From: CAWGET01 sp963821715
Lineage (GTDB): Bacteria; Bacteroidota; Ignavibacteria; Ignavibacteriales; Melioribacteraceae
Direction of reading: 5' to 3'
Assembly: GCA_963821715.1 (NCBI GenBank)
Contig: CAWGET010000010.1
Location: forward strand, 62,001-126,000
DNA: 64,000 bases
Of the stretch, positions 1 to 8,121 are shown piece by piece (within the stretch, counting starts at the first letter, position 1; each line of letters opens with the position of its first letter). The notes beneath the pieces are model-generated. The model did no database searches, was not told the DNA's origin, and saw only the letters and a program-made list of their open reading frames with translations. Both the position numbers and the translations under genes were made by a program.

Positions 1-448
1 GCTTTATATTTGGGGAATAAAAAATTTGCGCGATGTGAACGACGCGTTTCTTTTTAAACACAGACACATGATTCCTAAAATAGTTTACGACCGGGTTAAT
101 TTTAACGTAGAAGAAAGATTTAGAGTAGAGAGAGCAATTGCCGCTATAAAAAACGACGATAAACAAACGCTTGCGGATGAGATTTATAACTCCCATACGG
201 GATTGAGCTCCGACTATAAAATTAGTATTCCTGAACTCGATTTCTTAGTAGAGGAAGCCAAATCAATTGACGGAATAGTGGCTTCAAAGATGATAAGCTG
301 TTCGCCGATCCGCAGCACATTCAATATAGTGGAAGCCGAAAAAGCTGAAAGCTTCGGCAAGGAAATATCAAATATTTACAAAAAGGCATACAAAAATAAA
401 CTGAATATTCACATTTTCGGATTCTCTTCCGGAGTGAGTACATCCTGA
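1..448 (+). CDS. galactokinase-like GHMP kinase, C-terminal part (5' end outside the window)
   Basis: The open frame runs in from the left edge with no stop, so only about the last 148 residues are seen. The segment from FKHRHMI through ERFRVERAIAAIK, YNSHTGLSSDYKISIPELDFLVEEAK to GIVASKM follows galactokinase C-termini: an RxRHV-like segment, the SH.SL...Y..S.PELD.LV block, then the third GHMP motif. In active galactokinases that motif reads about GSRMTGAGFGGC. Here the aligned residues are ASKMISCSPIRS, equal in length but with every motif glycine gone. The Gly-rich ATP-handling loop is therefore missing, and the protein may be a non-catalytic paralogue. The TTG at 26 is not the start, because the frame is open before it. 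Confidence 0.7.
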   Translation, partial: LYIWGIKNLRDVNDAFLFKHRHMIPKIVYDRVNFNVEERFRVERAIAAIKNDDKQTLADEIYNSHTGLSSDYKISIPELDFLVEEAKSIDGIVASKMISCSPIRSTFNIVEAEKAESFGKEISNIYKKAYKNKLNIHIFGFSSGVSTS

Positions 449-555
449 TAATCTTCTCGCTGCAGATTATATCAATACAATTTTCCTGTCTTAATTTCAA
501 CTTGATTTTCAAATCTCTTACAATTACATTTTAATGAAGTAAATAAGGAGAATAA

Positions 556-1971
556 ATGAATTATTCGGATGAATTTGATGAATTTCAAAATTCTTCTGCA
601 AATAATGATGAGATAGATACAAGAATCAGTTTTTGTAAAGAAATAATTGAATCCGGCAAAATATATTCTAATTTAGAAATACTCGAAGAAACAATACAAA
701 TCTGTATGGAGCGCGATCTGCCGGAGGAAGGATTGTTCCTAACGGAAGCACTTTTGGAAATAGCGCCTTACAATTCCGAGCTATGGCAGTTTAAGGGTGT
801 GTTCAAAAATAACATGATGATGTTTGAAGATGCGTATGAAAGTCTTTCGAAAGCTCTCTCGTTAAATCCAAGCGATGTTGAAACTCTGGTCAATAAATCT
901 ATCGCCGAAGATAATCTCGGCTTTTACGAAGAAGCGGCCAATTCTCTGAACGCGGCATTGGCAATCGATCCGGAGAACGAAGAAGCTCATTTTAATCTGG
1001 GCGTTTTGTTCGAGAAACAAGAAAAATACGAAGAAGCGGTTACCGCTTTATCCCAATCGATTGAGAAAGACCCCGAATATATTGAAGCCTGGTATGAGCT
1101 AGGATATTGTTATGAAAATATGGACCGGCTTGACTTGGCGCTCAACGCTTACAATAAATTTCTGGATCTCGATCCTTACAGCTCGTCCGGCTGGTATAAT
1201 AAAGGAATTGTTTTAATCCGATTGGGTGAGTTTGAAAAAGCAGCGGACAGTTTTGAACTGTCAATTGCCGTGCGCGATAATTTTGCCAGCGCCTGGTTCA
1301 ACTGCGGAGTTGCTTATGCTAATTTAGGAAGACTTTTAGATTCGCAAAAAGCATTCAAACGCGCTTCGGAGCTTGATCCATATGATGAAATGATATGGTT
1401 TAGCTTGGGGCAGACATACGAAGATATGGATGATTTTCTTAACGCGATAAAGTGTTACAAGAAAACTGTGGAAATAGATGCAGAACATTATGAAGCATTT
1501 CTTGCAAGAGGATATTGCTACGACGCTATCGGAAAATATCATCTCGCATTAAAAGATTTTAACAAGGCTATAACTTTAACGGATGAATCGCCGGAAGCCT
1601 GGTACGCAAAGGCTGAACTGGAATATTCGCTAGGCAAAGTACGCGATTCAATAAACAGTTATAAAAAAATAGTCGATTTTAATCCTGAAGATTTCGAAGC
1701 TTGGTTTAAGCTGGCGGAAGTTTATATAGAAGTGGGCAATTGGCTTGAGGCAATTTCGGCTTACGATAAATGCATCGAACTAAATCCGGAAAACGCGAAT
1801 CCGCATTATGGAAAAGCGAAAGTGAATTTCCTGTTGCGGAAAACGCAGGACGCGATCAATTCTCTCAAATCGGCTTTCTCTCTCGATCCAAGCATAAAGA
1901 AAAAATTTGCGAAGGATTATCCGGAAATTAAAACTTCCAAATTGTTCTCCAAATTAATAGAAGAGCAATAA
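556..1971 (+). CDS. tetratricopeptide repeat protein
   Basis: The 471-residue protein is almost entirely tandem 34-residue TPR units, roughly a dozen from about residue 60 to 460. Each has the W/Y-LG/A-Y-A-x-F spacing, for example AWYELGYCYENMDRLDLALNAY. There is no signal peptide or membrane segment, so it is probably a cytoplasmic scaffold for protein-protein contacts. The start is supported by AAGGAG nine bases upstream (AAGGAGAATAAATG). The stop is one base before aroE, so the two are probably co-transcribed. The sequence does not reveal its partner or role. Confidence 0.9.
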   Translation: MNYSDEFDEFQNSSANNDEIDTRISFCKEIIESGKIYSNLEILEETIQICMERDLPEEGLFLTEALLEIAPYNSELWQFKGVFKNNMMMFEDAYESLSKALSLNPSDVETLVNKSIAEDNLGFYEEAANSLNAALAIDPENEEAHFNLGVLFEKQEKYEEAVTALSQSIEKDPEYIEAWYELGYCYENMDRLDLALNAYNKFLDLDPYSSSGWYNKGIVLIRLGEFEKAADSFELSIAVRDNFASAWFNCGVAYANLGRLLDSQKAFKRASELDPYDEMIWFSLGQTYEDMDDFLNAIKCYKKTVEIDAEHYEAFLARGYCYDAIGKYHLALKDFNKAITLTDESPEAWYAKAELEYSLGKVRDSINSYKKIVDFNPEDFEAWFKLAEVYIEVGNWLEAISAYDKCIELNPENANPHYGKAKVNFLLRKTQDAINSLKSAFSLDPSIKKKFAKDYPEIKTSKLFSKLIEEQ

Positions 1972-1972
1972 C

Positions 1973-2875
1973 ATGTCGCCTCAAAGCAGAGTTGATTTTA
2001 ACACGCAGATTGTCGGGGTGGTTGGTCATCCAATTAAACACTCATTCTCTCCGCTTATGCATAATCTCTCTTTTGAACTCAGGAGTTTAAATTACGTTTA
2101 TCTTCCGTTCGACGTTCCAACACAAAATCTTAACGATGCTGTGAAAGGAATGCTCTCTTTGGGAGTAAAAGGATTTAACGTCACTCTTCCCCATAAAGAA
2201 AATATGGCTCATCTTCTTACTGATCTTTCGGAAGAGGCTCGGATAACCGGCTCTGTAAATACAGTTGTGAATGAAAACGGAACGCTCAACGGTTATAATA
2301 CCGACGTTAACGGAATTTATCGAACTTTGCTGCCGTATAAAAAGGAACTTAACGGAGCTGAAGTAAGTCTGTTCGGCGCCGGAGGTTCTGCAAGAAGCGC
2401 TATTTATGTTTTAATTAGAAATTTCAAAGTAGGTAAAATAAATCTCATCAACCGGACTTTGCAGAAAGCCGAGAGATTGAAAGATTACTTTAACGCAAAA
2501 ATGAAGTTCGACGCGATAAGCGAATACGAATTGATTCCTCCCGATCTGGTCGGGATACTGAAAGATTCGAAGCTGATTATCAATTCAACTTCTCTCGGTA
2601 TGTTTCCGCAAATAGACGACACAGCAACCTCTATTGAAGACTCTTTCTGCGAAGGACAAATCGTTTTCGATTTTGTCTATAATCCGCTCAACACTAAATT
2701 TCTAGAGATAGCTGCATCGAAGGGAGCTAAGATTCTCAACGGACTCAATATGTTCGTAGAACAAGGTGCAAAATCATTTGAACTTTGGACCGGGGAAAAA
2801 ATGCCCGTTAAGAAAATCTACAAAACACTGGAATACTACCTGGAAAAAGAACAGAATCAGAACACGATTGAATAA
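1973..2875 (+). CDS. aroE: shikimate dehydrogenase (NADP+)
   Basis: AroE reduces 3-dehydroshikimate to shikimate in aromatic amino acid synthesis. The N-terminal substrate site is clear (GVVGHPIKHSFSPLMHN, with the SxS pair, and NVTLPHKENM with the catalytic Lys near residue 70). The NADP-binding fold has LFGAGGSARSA at about residue 125, followed by NRT and NSTSLGM. The C-terminal NGLNMFVEQG segment is also typical. The 300-residue length is slightly above the usual 270-290. The gene starts one base after the TPR gene stop and its 3' end may overlap a tiny opposite-strand ORF. Confidence 0.96.
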   Translation: MSPQSRVDFNTQIVGVVGHPIKHSFSPLMHNLSFELRSLNYVYLPFDVPTQNLNDAVKGMLSLGVKGFNVTLPHKENMAHLLTDLSEEARITGSVNTVVNENGTLNGYNTDVNGIYRTLLPYKKELNGAEVSLFGAGGSARSAIYVLIRNFKVGKINLINRTLQKAERLKDYFNAKMKFDAISEYELIPPDLVGILKDSKLIINSTSLGMFPQIDDTATSIEDSFCEGQIVFDFVYNPLNTKFLEIAASKGAKILNGLNMFVEQGAKSFELWTGEKMPVKKIYKTLEYYLEKEQNQNTIE

Positions 2876-2955
2876 AGCAGCAGCGAAGCCAAGGCCGTGC
2901 CAACCATAAGAACAGCAAAATACATCCCGCTTAATAAAATTTCATCTTTCTGCAT
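2857..2955 (-). CDS. possible 32-residue single-membrane-span peptide
   Basis: On the minus strand an ATG at 2955 opens a 32-codon frame. The peptide has a short charged start (MQKDEILLSG) followed by one continuous hydrophobic segment (MYFAVLMVGTALASLLLYS). Such short single-span peptides occur as small subunits or accessory peptides of membrane complexes, but nothing identifies a partner here. It overlaps the last 19 bases of aroE on the opposite strand. Short ORFs like this arise by chance, and the evidence is only the regular membrane segment. Confidence 0.25.
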   Translation of the reverse strand: MQKDEILLSGMYFAVLMVGTALASLLLYSIVF

Positions 2956-3248
2956 TTTTGTTATTTCCACAACTTTTTTCTTTTAACTAAAATACAAATG
3001 CTATGCCAAAATAAAATCTTGTGAAAAAAGATGAATTTGCTGTTTATATTTTTTGGAGTTGTTTCAGAATGATAAAAATCTAAAAAAGAGACGTAAAAGA
3101 CGCAGTATGCGCGCAATATTTGATTTTTTAAAGATGGAAAAGCATATTTTGATATCAGTTAAGTCGGCATTTATTAATTTGCACTATTGCATATACCCTT
3201 AAGAATTTCCCCTTTCCATTTTAGTGCAATAATATCTTCCTAAGTCTT

Positions 3249-3345
3249 GAACTCATCCCCCCGCGCCTTCTCTTAAAAAGAGAAGGGGAAAAAGTATTGT
3301 ATTCAAAATCCCTCTCTTTTTAAGAGAGGGATTTAGGATGAGTTC
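3249..3345. repeat. 97-bp composite palindromic element between convergent genes
   Basis: The element is bounded by a perfect 10-bp inverted repeat, GAACTCATCC at 3249-3258 and GGATGAGTTC at 3336-3345. Inside are two independent hairpins: a 9-bp stem (3266-3274 with 3278-3286) and a 13-bp stem (3306-3318 with 3322-3334), both built on CTCTT/AAGAG cores. Nested palindromes with conserved ends suggest a REP/MITE-like mobile repeat. It may also terminate transcription from both aroE and pckA. The rest of 2956-3248 and 3346-3448 shows no gene. Confidence 0.7.
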
Positions 3346-3448
3346 GCTTTCAATTATTACTTAACCTCTGCAGCTATGGAATTATGAAAATTCTAAGTGC
3401 TCATTGTGTTTATTACAACCTAGGTGAACAATCGCTAATCATCTCTCA

Positions 3449-5116
3449 TTACACATTACTCATCACTTTTTTTGACAGCCTCGTAGGTCCCGCGTTTCTC
3501 ACTTCGTCTGAAGATCCTTTTTCGAACAATTTAAAATTCTCGATGAATCTCGCAGCCAGAGCGTCGTAGCGTTTCCAATATTCATCCTTGTTTCCCCAGG
3601 AACTCGATGGTTCCAAAACATCTTCGGGAACATCGGGGCAGGAAAGCGGAACTTCGAACCCGAATAATTTATCTTTCCGGTATTCCACATCATCCAATTT
3701 TCCTTCTAGCGCAGCATTTAAGAGATTTCGCGTGTGGCGGATGCTTATCCTTTTCCCCACTCCGAACCTTCCGCCGACCCATCCGGTATTAACGAGCCAG
3801 CAATTAGCCTTATGCTTTAGCATTCTCTCTTTCAGCATTTGCGCATATTCAAACGGATGCCTTACCATAAACGGCGCGCCGAAACATGCGCTGAATGTAA
3901 TCTGCGGCTCAATTCCTAATCCGATTTCAGTTCCCGCAATCTTTGAGGTATATCCGCTGATAAAATGATATTGCGCCTGCTCAGGATTCAATCTCGCGAT
4001 CGGCGGCATAACTCCGCTTGCGTCCGCCGTTAAAAAAATTATATTTTTCGGATGCGAATGCACATATCCGTTTTCAACCGTATTCGGAATAAATTCCAGA
4101 GGATAAGAAGCGCGGGTATTCTCCGTAATTATATCGTCGTCCAGATCAATTCTTCTGCTCACAGGATCGTAAGCTACATTTTCTAAAATCGTTCCGAATC
4201 GTTTTGTGGTTTCGTAAATCTGCGGTTCATGCTCTCCCGAAAGTCTAATCACTTTTGCGTAACAACCTCCTTCAAAATTGAATACGCCATCGGAACTCCA
4301 GCCGTGTTCGTCGTCTCCGATCAATTTCCTTTTCGGATCGGCGGAAAGAGTAGTTTTTCCTGTTCCGCTCAATCCGAAAAATAACGCCGCGTCTCCGTCA
4401 TCGCCTACGTTGGCTGAACAGTGCATCGGCAGCACCTCCCGAAAAGTGAGAAGAAAATTCAAAACAGTAAAAACTGATTTCTTAATTTCGCCTCCGTAAA
4501 GCGAGTTAGCGATTATCGCGGTATTCTCTTCAAAATTTAAAATGATTGCAGTCTCGGAACGAGTTCCATCAATCTTCGGATCGGCTTTAAATCCCGGCAA
4601 AGCAATTACTGTAAAGTCCGGCACAAATTCTTTAAGCTCGCTTCTGTCGTCCGTTGTAATGAACATGTTCCTCGCGAACAAACTATGCCAAGCTTTTTCA
4701 GTTATTATCCGAACCGGCATTTTGTATTCCGGGTCGGCGCCCGCGTAGCAATCCTGTACAAATACTTCTTCATCCTGACAGTAAGCCTGAACGCGAGCCA
4801 TCAGCGAATTGAATTTTTCCGAACTGAAGGGACGGTTATATTCTCCCCACCAAATATTATTTTCTGTCGTATGTTCCTTTACCACAAATTTATCCGCAGC
4901 CGCGCGTGCGGTATGTTTGCCGGTCTTCACTAAAAAAGGACCGTTGTTTACTATGTGACCTTCGTTCCTGAAAATCGCTTCTTCGTATAAGGACGATTCC
5001 GGCAGATTCCAGAAAACTCGGTCGAGATAAACCAGACCATGATTTTCCAATCCGTAAACTGAAGCAAGATCTTTTGCTTCTTTAGAAGCCGGAGTATTGA
5101 ATTCTAAATATTTCAT
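3449..5116 (-). CDS. pckA: phosphoenolpyruvate carboxykinase (ATP)
   Basis: PckA converts oxaloacetate and ATP to PEP, CO2 and ADP, the first committed step of gluconeogenesis (or the reverse anaplerotic reaction). The P-loop reads GLSGTGKTTLS near residue 250, followed by the metal/nucleotide region IGDDEHGWS, with RIITEKAWHSLFARNMF before it and FSACFGAPF after it. Length is about 555 residues, as for ATP-type enzymes. I chose the ATG at 5116 because it overlaps the aminotransferase stop as ATGA; a TTG two codons upstream is less likely. The last codons and the sequence after the stop form a GTGATGAGTAATG-like repeat also seen after two other genes in the window. Confidence 0.96.
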   Translation of the reverse strand: MKYLEFNTPASKEAKDLASVYGLENHGLVYLDRVFWNLPESSLYEEAIFRNEGHIVNNGPFLVKTGKHTARAAADKFVVKEHTTENNIWWGEYNRPFSSEKFNSLMARVQAYCQDEEVFVQDCYAGADPEYKMPVRIITEKAWHSLFARNMFITTDDRSELKEFVPDFTVIALPGFKADPKIDGTRSETAIILNFEENTAIIANSLYGGEIKKSVFTVLNFLLTFREVLPMHCSANVGDDGDAALFFGLSGTGKTTLSADPKRKLIGDDEHGWSSDGVFNFEGGCYAKVIRLSGEHEPQIYETTKRFGTILENVAYDPVSRRIDLDDDIITENTRASYPLEFIPNTVENGYVHSHPKNIIFLTADASGVMPPIARLNPEQAQYHFISGYTSKIAGTEIGLGIEPQITFSACFGAPFMVRHPFEYAQMLKERMLKHKANCWLVNTGWVGGRFGVGKRISIRHTRNLLNAALEGKLDDVEYRKDKLFGFEVPLSCPDVPEDVLEPSSSWGNKDEYWKRYDALAARFIENFKLFEKGSSDEVRNAGPTRLSKKVMSNV

Positions 5117-6330
5117 GCCCAATCCCTCGTTAATTTTCTGTCGCCGATGTAAAGCTCATTAGGTGAATTGAGGTCGAGCGCCCACTTCATCCTTTCAATT
5201 CCTTCTTTAATTTCTTTTATTGATCCACAATAACTGATGCGTAAATATCCATCGAGACCAAACTCTTTCCCGGGAACGGTTAAAACCTGTACCTTATCTA
5301 TGAGAAAGTTTGAGAGTTTAACGGAATCTTTTTCGTAGACACTAAAATCCGCAAAGCAGTAAAAGGTTCCGTCGGGTTTGGTTACTTTTACTCCCTCGAA
5401 TGAATTAAGATAATCGATGAGAATGTTGCGGTTATTTTCCAAAGTTAATCTAAGTGATTCCACTGATGATTGTATTCCGTTAAGCGCTCCCACCGCGGCT
5501 TTTTGTAGAAGCACGGACGGACCGGAAGTTTGATGCCCTTGAATATTTCTCATCGCTTCAATCAGTTTTTTGTTTGCCACAGCCCAGCCGATGCGGAAGC
5601 CTGTCATCGCGTATTGTTTCGAAATTCCGTTGATGATAATCATCTTAGAATTTTCCGATCTCTCTTTGGCAAACTCCCAAGGATTATTCGGTTTGAGGTT
5701 ATCGAAAATAAGGCGGTGATAAATATCATCCATAATTAAATAAATATCTTTCCGCTCGCAAAAATCCACAACATCCGCAATAAATTCTTTTGAATACATC
5801 GCTCCGGTCGGATTATTCGGACTGTTTATGATAACTGCTTTTGTGTATGATCCTACTTTCCTTTCGATATCCTGAATTCTGGGATAGAATGTTCCGTCTT
5901 CGGGCAGAACCGGAACAGGAATTGCCTGGCATAACCGAGCCATATCCGGATAACTTACCCAATAAGGCGCGGGAAATAACACTTCTTCCTGCGGGTTTAA
6001 AATGGCCTGGAGCGCAACCATTATTGCCTGTTTTGCGCCGCCTGCTGCCAGCACATTCTCGGGTTCAACTTTCCTGTGGTAAAATTCTTCTGTATAACGG
6101 ATTATTGCTTTTTTTAATGAGGGAATTCCATCCGGCGGGGTGTAGCGGATTTCACCGGAATTTAGAGAGGCTGCCGCCGCAAGAAGAGCGTCAATGGGAG
6201 CTTTGGATTTCGGCTCGCCTCCTCCGAGATGAATTACAGGATCCCCTTTTTCACGTAAAATTGCTGCTTTTTCGTTTAGAGCTAAAGTCGGCGATGCGCC
6301 GATAGAACGTGCTATTTGACTGATGCTCAT
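5113..6330 (-). CDS. class I pyridoxal-phosphate aminotransferase, aspartate aminotransferase type
   Basis: The 405-residue fold-type I aminotransferase has the PLP lysine at about residue 238 (GISKQYAMTGFRIGW). The cofactor-contact segments NSPNNPTGAMYS and MDDIYHRLIF and a C-terminal RISYCGS substrate-carboxylate Arg region are also present. This matches the Ib aspartate/aromatic aminotransferase group; aspartate (giving oxaloacetate for PckA) is the likely substrate, but related enzymes use aromatic amino acids or prephenate. It overlaps the downstream pckA start by 4 bases, so the pair is translationally coupled. That suggests a joint route from aspartate via oxaloacetate to PEP. Confidence 0.88.
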   Translation of the reverse strand: MSISQIARSIGASPTLALNEKAAILREKGDPVIHLGGGEPKSKAPIDALLAAAASLNSGEIRYTPPDGIPSLKKAIIRYTEEFYHRKVEPENVLAAGGAKQAIMVALQAILNPQEEVLFPAPYWVSYPDMARLCQAIPVPVLPEDGTFYPRIQDIERKVGSYTKAVIINSPNNPTGAMYSKEFIADVVDFCERKDIYLIMDDIYHRLIFDNLKPNNPWEFAKERSENSKMIIINGISKQYAMTGFRIGWAVANKKLIEAMRNIQGHQTSGPSVLLQKAAVGALNGIQSSVESLRLTLENNRNILIDYLNSFEGVKVTKPDGTFYCFADFSVYEKDSVKLSNFLIDKVQVLTVPGKEFGLDGYLRISYCGSIKEIKEGIERMKWALDLNSPNELYIGDRKLTRDWA

Positions 6331-6564
6331 TTTTTCTTCTCTGAGATTTATGATTAGAACTTATTGTGTTCATGCTATTGGTTCAAAGAGAAGTATAAAA
6401 CTTATCTGCTATTTTTAAGATAATCAAGTATTTTTTTACCGGTTTAAAAATTTTCATCAAAATAAATGTGTTAATTGATCTTTTAAAGCAAAAAAATAAT
6501 TTGACTTTAGCATTTATATTCGCAAAACTAAAAGGATGCAAATGTTAAACATATTCTGCGGGAA

Positions 6565-6765
6565 ATGATGAGAATGAAAAGAAAGATGGCGTTTAAGGAT
6601 TTAAGGATGGAAGTTCAGATTAATATTGCAGAAACTTTTAAGATTTGCAAAACATGCGGAGCACTTAATACAAAGAACGAACCCGAATGCTGGGACTGCG
6701 AAAGCCTCCTGTTTCACCATAATCCGGAATTAATTGCCAAAAGTATTATTGATAAAGATCTTTAA
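6565..6765 (+). CDS. small zinc-ribbon protein
   Basis: A 66-residue frame, or 52 residues if the ATG at 6607 (preceded by TTTAAGG) is used. It contains two CxxC knuckles, CKTCG and CWDCE, 14 residues apart (C-x2-C-x11-C-x2-C), the pattern of a rubredoxin-like or zinc-ribbon metal site. No other domain is present. It lies alone between divergent aspartate aminotransferase and the cobalamin-binding protein gene 180 bases downstream. It may be a small transcription-related or adaptor zinc protein; the family is not recognised. Confidence 0.6.
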   Translation: MMRMKRKMAFKDLRMEVQINIAETFKICKTCGALNTKNEPECWDCESLLFHHNPELIAKSIIDKDL

Positions 6766-6943
6766 TGCCGTTCCTAAGTTTGTTAGTCATCTATTTTAAT
6801 ATCGGATTAATCACTTTTTATAAATGTATTAGCCGTACGTAAAAAATAAATATGCTGATTTTACTATAATATTTTAATTATTGGGAATTTTATTTTATTT
6901 TCTGATGTTATAAAATTATTGTTAGACGAGATTTGGGAAAATA

Positions 6944-7582
6944 ATGATTTCAGAGGCTGTATACTTACACTATTTTTCCGCTTTGGAAGAAGGCGACAGG
7001 GAAACGTGTGCTACCATTGTGGATGATCTTTTAGAAAAAGAAGTTGACCCTAAAGATATTTATATCAATCTATTTCAAAAGTCGATGTACAGAATAGGTG
7101 ATCTTTGGGACACAAGCCGTTATACTATAGCAGCGGAACATATCTCTACCAAGATCACAGAAAGCATCATAAGTAAAGTCGCAGATAAATATAGAAGTGA
7201 ATCATCAGGTAAAACAATTCTCTTATCCTGTTTAGACAAAGAATTCCACGAGTTGGGTGCTAGAATAGTGGCTGATTTTTTTGAAATTCACGGTTGGCGA
7301 TCTATTTTTCTAGGTGCGAATACACCGAAGGAAGAAATTCTTGATTTAATTGAAGAACGCAAACCGGATTTAGTAGGTATTTCCAACAATTTTTATATGA
7401 ACGTTCCGCGTCTCATAAAATTGGTTTCTGAAATCCGCGAAAGATTTCCCAAGCAGAAAGTAATTGTCGGTGGTCAGTCATTAAACTTCAACGGGAAATC
7501 TGATCTGCTGAAATCATTCAGTAAAATTCAATATCTTCCGGATTTAAACAAAGTAGAAGAATATATTAAAAATACCAAGTAG
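6944..7582 (+). CDS. stand-alone cobalamin-binding protein with CarH-type photosensory signature
   Basis: The 212-residue protein has an N-terminal helical cap (about residues 1-85) and a C-terminal Rossmann-like B12 domain (about 90-205). The cap carries W55 followed by nine residues and E65-H66, the W-x9-EH signature of adenosylcobalamin photoreceptors such as CarH/LitR. The B12 domain has E100-x-H102-x-x-G105 for base-off/His-on cobalt ligation, then VGISNNF and VIVGGQSL strand motifs. CarH normally has a MerR-type DNA-binding domain in front; here there is none, and translation begins at the cap. The protein is thus a free light/B12 sensor that would need a partner, or a corrinoid carrier. 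Flanking intergenic DNA is AT-rich with no clear promoter. Confidence 0.82.
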   Translation: MISEAVYLHYFSALEEGDRETCATIVDDLLEKEVDPKDIYINLFQKSMYRIGDLWDTSRYTIAAEHISTKITESIISKVADKYRSESSGKTILLSCLDKEFHELGARIVADFFEIHGWRSIFLGANTPKEEILDLIEERKPDLVGISNNFYMNVPRLIKLVSEIRERFPKQKVIVGGQSLNFNGKSDLLKSFSKIQYLPDLNKVEEYIKNTK

Positions 7583-7674
7583 AGACGAAATCCATACTGT
7601 CTCAAAAGTCATACCCACAAACTTCTCAAGTTCAAAAAAAATCGTGGAGTATGCGAGAATAAAAATCAGCTTCT

Positions 7675-8121
7675 CTACTTCCGAATAGTTTTCTTCACAA
7701 AATCTATTTTTGGTTTTTCAAAAGCGTTTTTTTTGGATGACGAAAATTTGAAGAAAAAGAAAAAATATATTCCCATTGCGACAAGCCCAAGTAAAAATGA
7801 GAGGAATTCTTTTTGTAAATTTTGCTGAAAGATTTGGAGTCCGACAAAAATTGCTGTAATCAAAATTATAAGCGGCACTCCGTAAAGAAGAAAAGAAATT
7901 TTGAATACAGACATGCCCGGAATTGAAATCCGCACTTCATCGCCCGGATGAACTCCAAACGAATCCGCGACCGAAAGAGTCTTTTTATCCTTATCGGAAG
8001 GCTTGCAAAATAATTTAGCCGAGCAATCTCCGCACTCATCGTTCTCAATCAGCACTATTTCCGCAACTCCTTCTCCGCAGCTTAAGACAATTCCTTCTTC
8101 GTATAAATATTCTCTATTCAT
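7675..8121 (-). CDS. RseC/MucC-family membrane protein, SoxR-reducing-complex type
   Basis: About 148 residues. The N-terminal part holds a C-x2-C...C cluster (NDECGDCSAKLFC) and a GDEVRISIP segment, followed by two membrane helices (about residues 75-95 and 105-125) and a basic tail. This is the arrangement of RseC/MucC proteins, which accompany Rnf complexes. I start it at the ATG at 8121, which overlaps the rnfB stop as ATGA; a longer upstream reading lies in rnfB and is not needed. As the last gene of the Rnf operon it probably aids assembly of, or electron output from, the complex. Confidence 0.85.
   Translation of the reverse strand: MNREYLYEEGIVLSCGEGVAEIVLIENDECGDCSAKLFCKPSDKDKKTLSVADSFGVHPGDEVRISIPGMSVFKISFLLYGVPLIILITAIFVGLQIFQQNLQKEFLSFLLGLVAMGIYFFFFFKFSSSKKNAFEKPKIDFVKKTIRK

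Noticed and set aside
3588..3968. 126-codon plus-strand frame opposite pckA
   Set aside because: Antisense shadow of pckA with no recognisable domain.
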